Assembly: GCF_002102155.1 (NCBI RefSeq)
Contig: NZ_LQOU01000013.1
Location: 22,013 to 86,012 of the forward strand
DNA length: 64,000 bases
Reading direction: 5' to 3'
From: Mycobacterium europaeum
GTDB lineage: Bacteria > Actinomycetota > Actinomycetes > Mycobacteriales > Mycobacteriaceae
Shown: positions 61,260 through 64,000 of the stretch, piece after piece
Position numbering within the stretch: position 1 is the first letter of the stretch
How the letters are laid out: each line of letters starts with the position of its first letter
The notes under the pieces: generated by a model
Told to the model about the DNA's origin: nothing
The model's database searches: none
The model's input: only the letters and a program-made list of their open reading frames with translations
Made by a program: the position numbers and the translations under genes

Positions 61260-62029
61260 TCCGGGGGCCGCAGCATGTATCCAACACCACGCACGGTGTG
61301 GATCATCGGATCCCGGCCGGAGTCGATCTTCTTCCTCAGATATGAGATGTACAGGTCGACGATGCTGGTACGGCCGGCGAAGTCGTAGTTCCAGACGCGG
61401 TCCAGGATTTCGGTTCGGCTCAGCGCCCGGCGGGGATTGCGCATGAGGAACCGCAGCAGCTCGAACTCGGTCGAGGAAAGCGATATCTGGGTTCCGTCGC
61501 GGGTCACCTCGCGGCTGGCGGTGTCGAGGCGCAGATCGCCGACTTTGAGGGTTTCGGCGGCCGGCGGCGTCTGCTGGCCGGAACGGCGCAGCAACCCCCG
61601 CAGCCGGGCGACGAGCTCCTCGAGGCTGAACGGCTTGGTCATGTAGTCGTCGGCGCCGGCGGTCAGGCCGGTGACCCGGTCCATGACCGAGTCGCGCGCG
61701 GTCAGGAACAGCGTCGGGGTGTAGGCATCGGACTGGCGGACACGTTCCAGGATTCGGAGCCCGTCGACGTCGGGAAGCATGATGTCGAGCACGAGGACGT
61801 CGGGGTTGACCTTGTCGTACTTCGCCAGTGCCTCGCGCCCGTTGTGGGCGATGTCGACGACCCAGCCCTCGTAGTGCAACGCCATCTTCACCAGGTTCGT
61901 CAGCGCCGGCTCGTCATCGACCAGTAGGACCCTGATCGGCGATCCATCGGCGCGGTAGATCCTGGGCAACTGCCCGAGAATGGCCTGGCGGGGGCGCTGA
62001 CCCCCCGCGTAGCCCGACATTGCGGTCAT
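61256..62029 (-). CDS. trcR: TrcR response regulator
   Basis: A 257-residue OmpR-family regulator when started at ATG 62029, exactly the length of M. tuberculosis TrcR; GTG 62053 and ATG 62020 are alternatives. LGQLPRIYRADGSPIRVLLVDDEPALTNLV opens the receiver domain, with VLDIMLPDVDGL (phosphoacceptor Asp) and YMTKPF, and the winged helix has ALSRTEILDRVWNYDFAGRT. TrcR of M. tuberculosis regulates its own AT-rich promoter, which fits the paired motif upstream. Confidence 0.95.
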   Translation of the reverse strand: MTAMSGYAGGQRPRQAILGQLPRIYRADGSPIRVLLVDDEPALTNLVKMALHYEGWVVDIAHNGREALAKYDKVNPDVLVLDIMLPDVDGLRILERVRQSDAYTPTLFLTARDSVMDRVTGLTAGADDYMTKPFSLEELVARLRGLLRRSGQQTPPAAETLKVGDLRLDTASREVTRDGTQISLSSTEFELLRFLMRNPRRALSRTEILDRVWNYDFAGRTSIVDLYISYLRKKIDSGRDPMIHTVRGVGYMLRPPE

Positions 62030-62474
62030 GTTCTTCCATTCTGGCAAACACACACCTAACTGTCACGGGACTCATAGAAACCTCAAATGTCGAGTTGTCG
62101 GCCGCGTCACATCACATGCCGTTCAAATATGAGTTTTCTATGTGTCGCATCAGCCAACTTGAGATGAGCGGATTCCCCAAAAATACTGGGCTACAGCGTT
62201 GTTGGTCTGGCGGGCCGGAGCATTTCCGGGGTTAGGCTGTCCAAATCATCAGCGCAAGAGCGGATTTCGGTGACTGAAACCCATGTCATTGCGACGAGTA
62301 CCGTCGGTGCCGAACACGTACGCACGACGGCCGGAGACGACGACGTCTCCAATCGTCGTTAATGGCACGTTACGTGCTGTTACGAATCTTGGTTACCCGA
62401 AACGGTTTTCAGATGCATTTCGGGTCGGCGGAACGCCGCGGCGACTGCGGTCACGCCACTAGCGAAGGAAAGCA
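62030..62474. other. Divergent regulatory region between trcR and a PPE gene
   Basis: About 445 bases, AT-richer than the rest. It holds the paired 18-bp motif upstream of trcR (listed separately), a stem-loop at 62333-62350 (GGAGACG, ACGA, CGTCTCC) and a 13-bp palindrome at 62365-62377 (GCACG-TTA-CGTGC) in front of the PPE gene. A 30-codon frame at 62270-62362 is not supported. Confidence 0.55.
62071..62144. promoter_or_regulatory. Inverted pair of 18-bp motifs upstream of trcR
   Basis: CTCATAGAAACCTCAAAT at 62071-62088 and ATATGAGTTTTCTATGTG at 62127-62144 are reverse complements at 14 of 18 positions, including the 8-bp core CATAGAAA. They lie 42 and 98 bases before trcR and are plausible TrcR autoregulation sites. 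Confidence 0.5.
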
Positions 62475-63842
62475 ATGGATTTTGGAGCGTTGCCTCCGGA
62501 AGTCAACTCCGGTCGGATGTATGTGGGGCCCGGGCCCGCGACGCTGCTGGCCGCTTCAGCGGGATGGGACGCGCTGGCCCTGGAGCTGAACTCGACCGCC
62601 GGCGGCTATGAGTCGGTGATCACCACCCTGATGGACGAATGGCTGGGCCCGACTTCGGCGTCGATGGCCGCCGCCGTCGCACCCTACGTGGTGTGGCTGC
62701 GTGCCACCGCCGAACTCTGCGAGCAGTCGGCGACCCAGGCCACGTCCGCGGCGGCGGCCTACGAGGCGGCGTACGCCATGACCGTGCCACCGCCGCTCAT
62801 CGCGGCCAACCGTGCCCGGCTCATGGCGTTGATCGCGACCAACGTCCTGGGGCAGAACACGCCGGCGATCATGGCCACCGAGGCCGAGTACAGCGAGATG
62901 TGGGCCCAGGACGCGACCGCGATGTACGGCTACGCCGCCAGCTCTGCCTCCGCGTCGACCTTCAGCGCTTTCGCGCCGCCCCCGCAGACCACCAATCCGG
63001 CCGGGGCCGCCGGCCAGGCCGGCGCGGTGACCCAGGCCACCGGCACCCAGGCCGGTAGTGCGGCACAGACCGCGTCATCGCAGGTGATGTCCACCGTCCC
63101 GCAAGCGCTGCAGGGCATGTCGACACCCGGGTCCACGTCCGGTGCGGGGCTGTCGCAGGCGGCGGTGGGTACCGGGGCGTCGTTGGGAACGTCCGGGGCC
63201 TCGAGCCCGCTCGGTGCGCTCTCGAGCCTGACCGGCACGTCCAAGAGCGCGACGAAGACGGCCAGCACCGGCCTGGGCGCGGCGTCGGGTCTGGGGACCG
63301 CTCTCGGCGGCACCGCCGGCACGGGAAATGCGGCCGGGCTGGCCTCGGACGCGATCGGTGTGGGATCGGATTTCGCCGGTTTCGGCGGGGATGGCGCAGG
63401 ATTGGGCGCCGACGGCGCAGGGATTGGCATGGACGTGTACGGCCTGGGCATCGACATGGAGGGCGCGGGCTCGATCATCGGTGCGGAGGGCGGCACGGTC
63501 CCCGGCATAGGCGGCCTCGGGGAGGTGGGTGGCCTGGGAACCCTCGGGCCGATCGGTGGACTCGGCGAAGGCGCGTCGGCGGGCGTGGGCCAGGCGGCCT
63601 CGTTGGGGACGTTGTCGGTGCCGCCGACCTGGGCCGACACCGTGTCGTCGGTGACACCGCTGCCCGCCGCCCTCGACGCCGGCGCCACGCCGGCCGGGTG
63701 GGGCGCGGCGCCGGCGCCGTCGCAAGCCACCGGGATCTCCAAGCTGCCGCTGGGCGCCATGGTCGGGCGTGAGTCCGACGGCGGGGTTCAGCGGATAGGG
63801 TTCCGCCCCTCACTCATCCCGCGTTCACCGGTGGCGGGGTAA
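62475..63842 (+). CDS. PPE family protein, SVP subgroup
   Basis: A 455-residue PPE protein likely exported by an ESX system. [18 protein letters not shown] opens the PPE domain, [13 protein letters not shown] and [14 protein letters not shown] mark its middle and the WxG-like turn, and a glycine/alanine-rich stretch (about 200-380) leads to [12 protein letters not shown], the SVP motif, and an [12 protein letters not shown] tail. ATG 62475 follows GAAGGAAAG. No PE gene precedes it. It is divergent from trcR and convergent with an esx gene. Confidence 0.93.
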   Translation: MDFGALPPEVNSGRMYVGPGPATLLAASAGWDALALELNSTAGGYESVITTLMDEWLGPTSASMAAAVAPYVVWLRATAELCEQSATQATSAAAAYEAAYAMTVPPPLIAANRARLMALIATNVLGQNTPAIMATEAEYSEMWAQDATAMYGYAASSASASTFSAFAPPPQTTNPAGAAGQAGAVTQATGTQAGSAAQTASSQVMSTVPQALQGMSTPGSTSGAGLSQAAVGTGASLGTSGASSPLGALSSLTGTSKSATKTASTGLGAASGLGTALGGTAGTGNAAGLASDAIGVGSDFAGFGGDGAGLGADGAGIGMDVYGLGIDMEGAGSIIGAEGGTVPGIGGLGEVGGLGTLGPIGGLGEGASAGVGQAASLGTLSVPPTWADTVSSVTPLPAALDAGATPAGWGAAPAPSQATGISKLPLGAMVGRESDGGVQRIGFRPSLIPRSPVAG

Positions 63843-63874
63843 CGCCGGGCCGAAAGCTGTTCGGGAAACCGAAA

Positions 63875-63904
63875 GGGCCCGCACACCGTGGTGTGCGGGC
63901 CCTT
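63875..63904. terminator. Strong hairpin between convergent PPE and esx genes
   Basis: A 12-14-bp GC-rich stem (GGGCCCGCACACC paired with GGTGTGCGGGCC) has a very short loop and A/T bases at its feet on both sides. It lies 32 bases after the PPE stop and 17 bases after the esx stop, so it can end both transcripts. Confidence 0.75.
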
Positions 63905-63921
63905 CGAGTGGAGACGCGGTG

Positions 63922-64000
63922 TCAGGCCCAGCTGGACCCAACGGCGCTGTCGGTGCTGGCCATGTTGCTGCCGGCGCTTTGCACCTTCTGCCCGTGGGCG
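63922..64000 (-). CDS. ESAT-6-like WXG100 protein, C-terminal fragment (start outside window)
   Basis: The last 25 residues and stop of a minus-strand gene: AHGQKVQSAGSNMA then STDSAVGSSWA. This is the conserved tail of the EsxI/EsxK/EsxL/EsxN/EsxO (Mtb9.9) group, small ESX-5 type secreted partners. In M. tuberculosis esxI and esxJ follow the trcR region, so the fragment fits the synteny. The subfamily member cannot be told from this part. Confidence 0.85.
   Translation of the reverse strand, partial: AHGQKVQSAGSNMASTDSAVGSSWA

Noticed and set aside
62270..62362. 30-codon frame upstream of the PPE gene, considered as a PE remnant
   Set aside because: It lacks the Pro-Glu motif and the hydrophobic helix pattern of PE proteins and has no ribosome site.
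63100..63600. Glycine/alanine-rich repeats, considered as a DNA repeat array
   Set aside because: They are imperfect coding repeats in the C-terminal region of the PPE protein; no regular spacer-repeat structure is present.

Overview
The window is chromosomal DNA of a slow-growing, non-tuberculous Mycobacterium, most like the M. avium complex. Evidence is the very high GC, frequent GTG/TTG starts, PPE proteins, a C-terminal fragment of an ESAT-6-like protein, and a long block whose genes and order match M. tuberculosis Rv1007c to about Rv1038c (metG, tatD, rpfB, ksgA, ispE, pks16, pth, rplY, lpqT, prs, glmU, tRNA-Gln, mfd, mazG, lpqU, eno, ftsB-like, DUF501, ppx, kdp, trcS/trcR, PPE, esx). 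No insertion sequence, prophage or CRISPR array was seen.

Positions 1 to about 26,300 are an accessory region that looks like a surface polysaccharide locus of the Wzx/Wzy type, unusual for mycobacteria. It holds two copies of a DUF4832-type lipoprotein gene flanking a GAF-GGDEF-EAL cyclic-di-GMP enzyme. A tightly coupled plus-strand operon follows: a Wzz/CpsD-like chain-length protein, an O-antigen polymerase-like protein, a GT4 glycosyltransferase, an aldo/keto reductase and a GMC oxidoreductase. Next come a minus-strand glycosyltransferase and methyltransferase pair and a plus-strand FkbM-like methyltransferase. A second minus-strand operon starts with a PPE gene and continues with an RmlC-like epimerase, a polyprenyl-phosphate sugar transferase, a Wzx-like flippase and a fused two-domain glycosyltransferase. 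Upstream of the PPE gene lies a 700-base intergenic region with ATAC/GTAT palindromes and then two divergent TetR regulators that resemble the ArpA/ScbR autoregulator-receptor family. A BcsB-like membrane-anchored protein and a polysaccharide deacetylase end the region. Together these genes could start, extend, flip, polymerise, modify and control an extracellular glycan.

Positions 26,300 to 50,400 are conserved core: translation (metG, ksgA, pth, rplY, tRNA-Gln), wall resuscitation and division (rpfB, lpqU, ftsB-like), isoprenoid and precursor synthesis (ispE, prs, glmU), repair (mfd), housekeeping (mazG, eno, ppx) and an acyl-AMP ligase (pks16). Relative to M. tuberculosis, as recalled, an arsC-like gene and an SDR gene are inserted here. 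A MIRU-like repeat lies between mfd and mazG.

Positions 50,400 to 64,000 hold a single-direction kdpFABCDE potassium-uptake operon with its sensor and regulator at the end, and with two tiny membrane ORFs (kdpF and a 27-residue ORF) at its head. A conserved membrane protein, the TrcS/TrcR two-component system, an orphan PPE-SVP gene and the tail of an esx gene follow.
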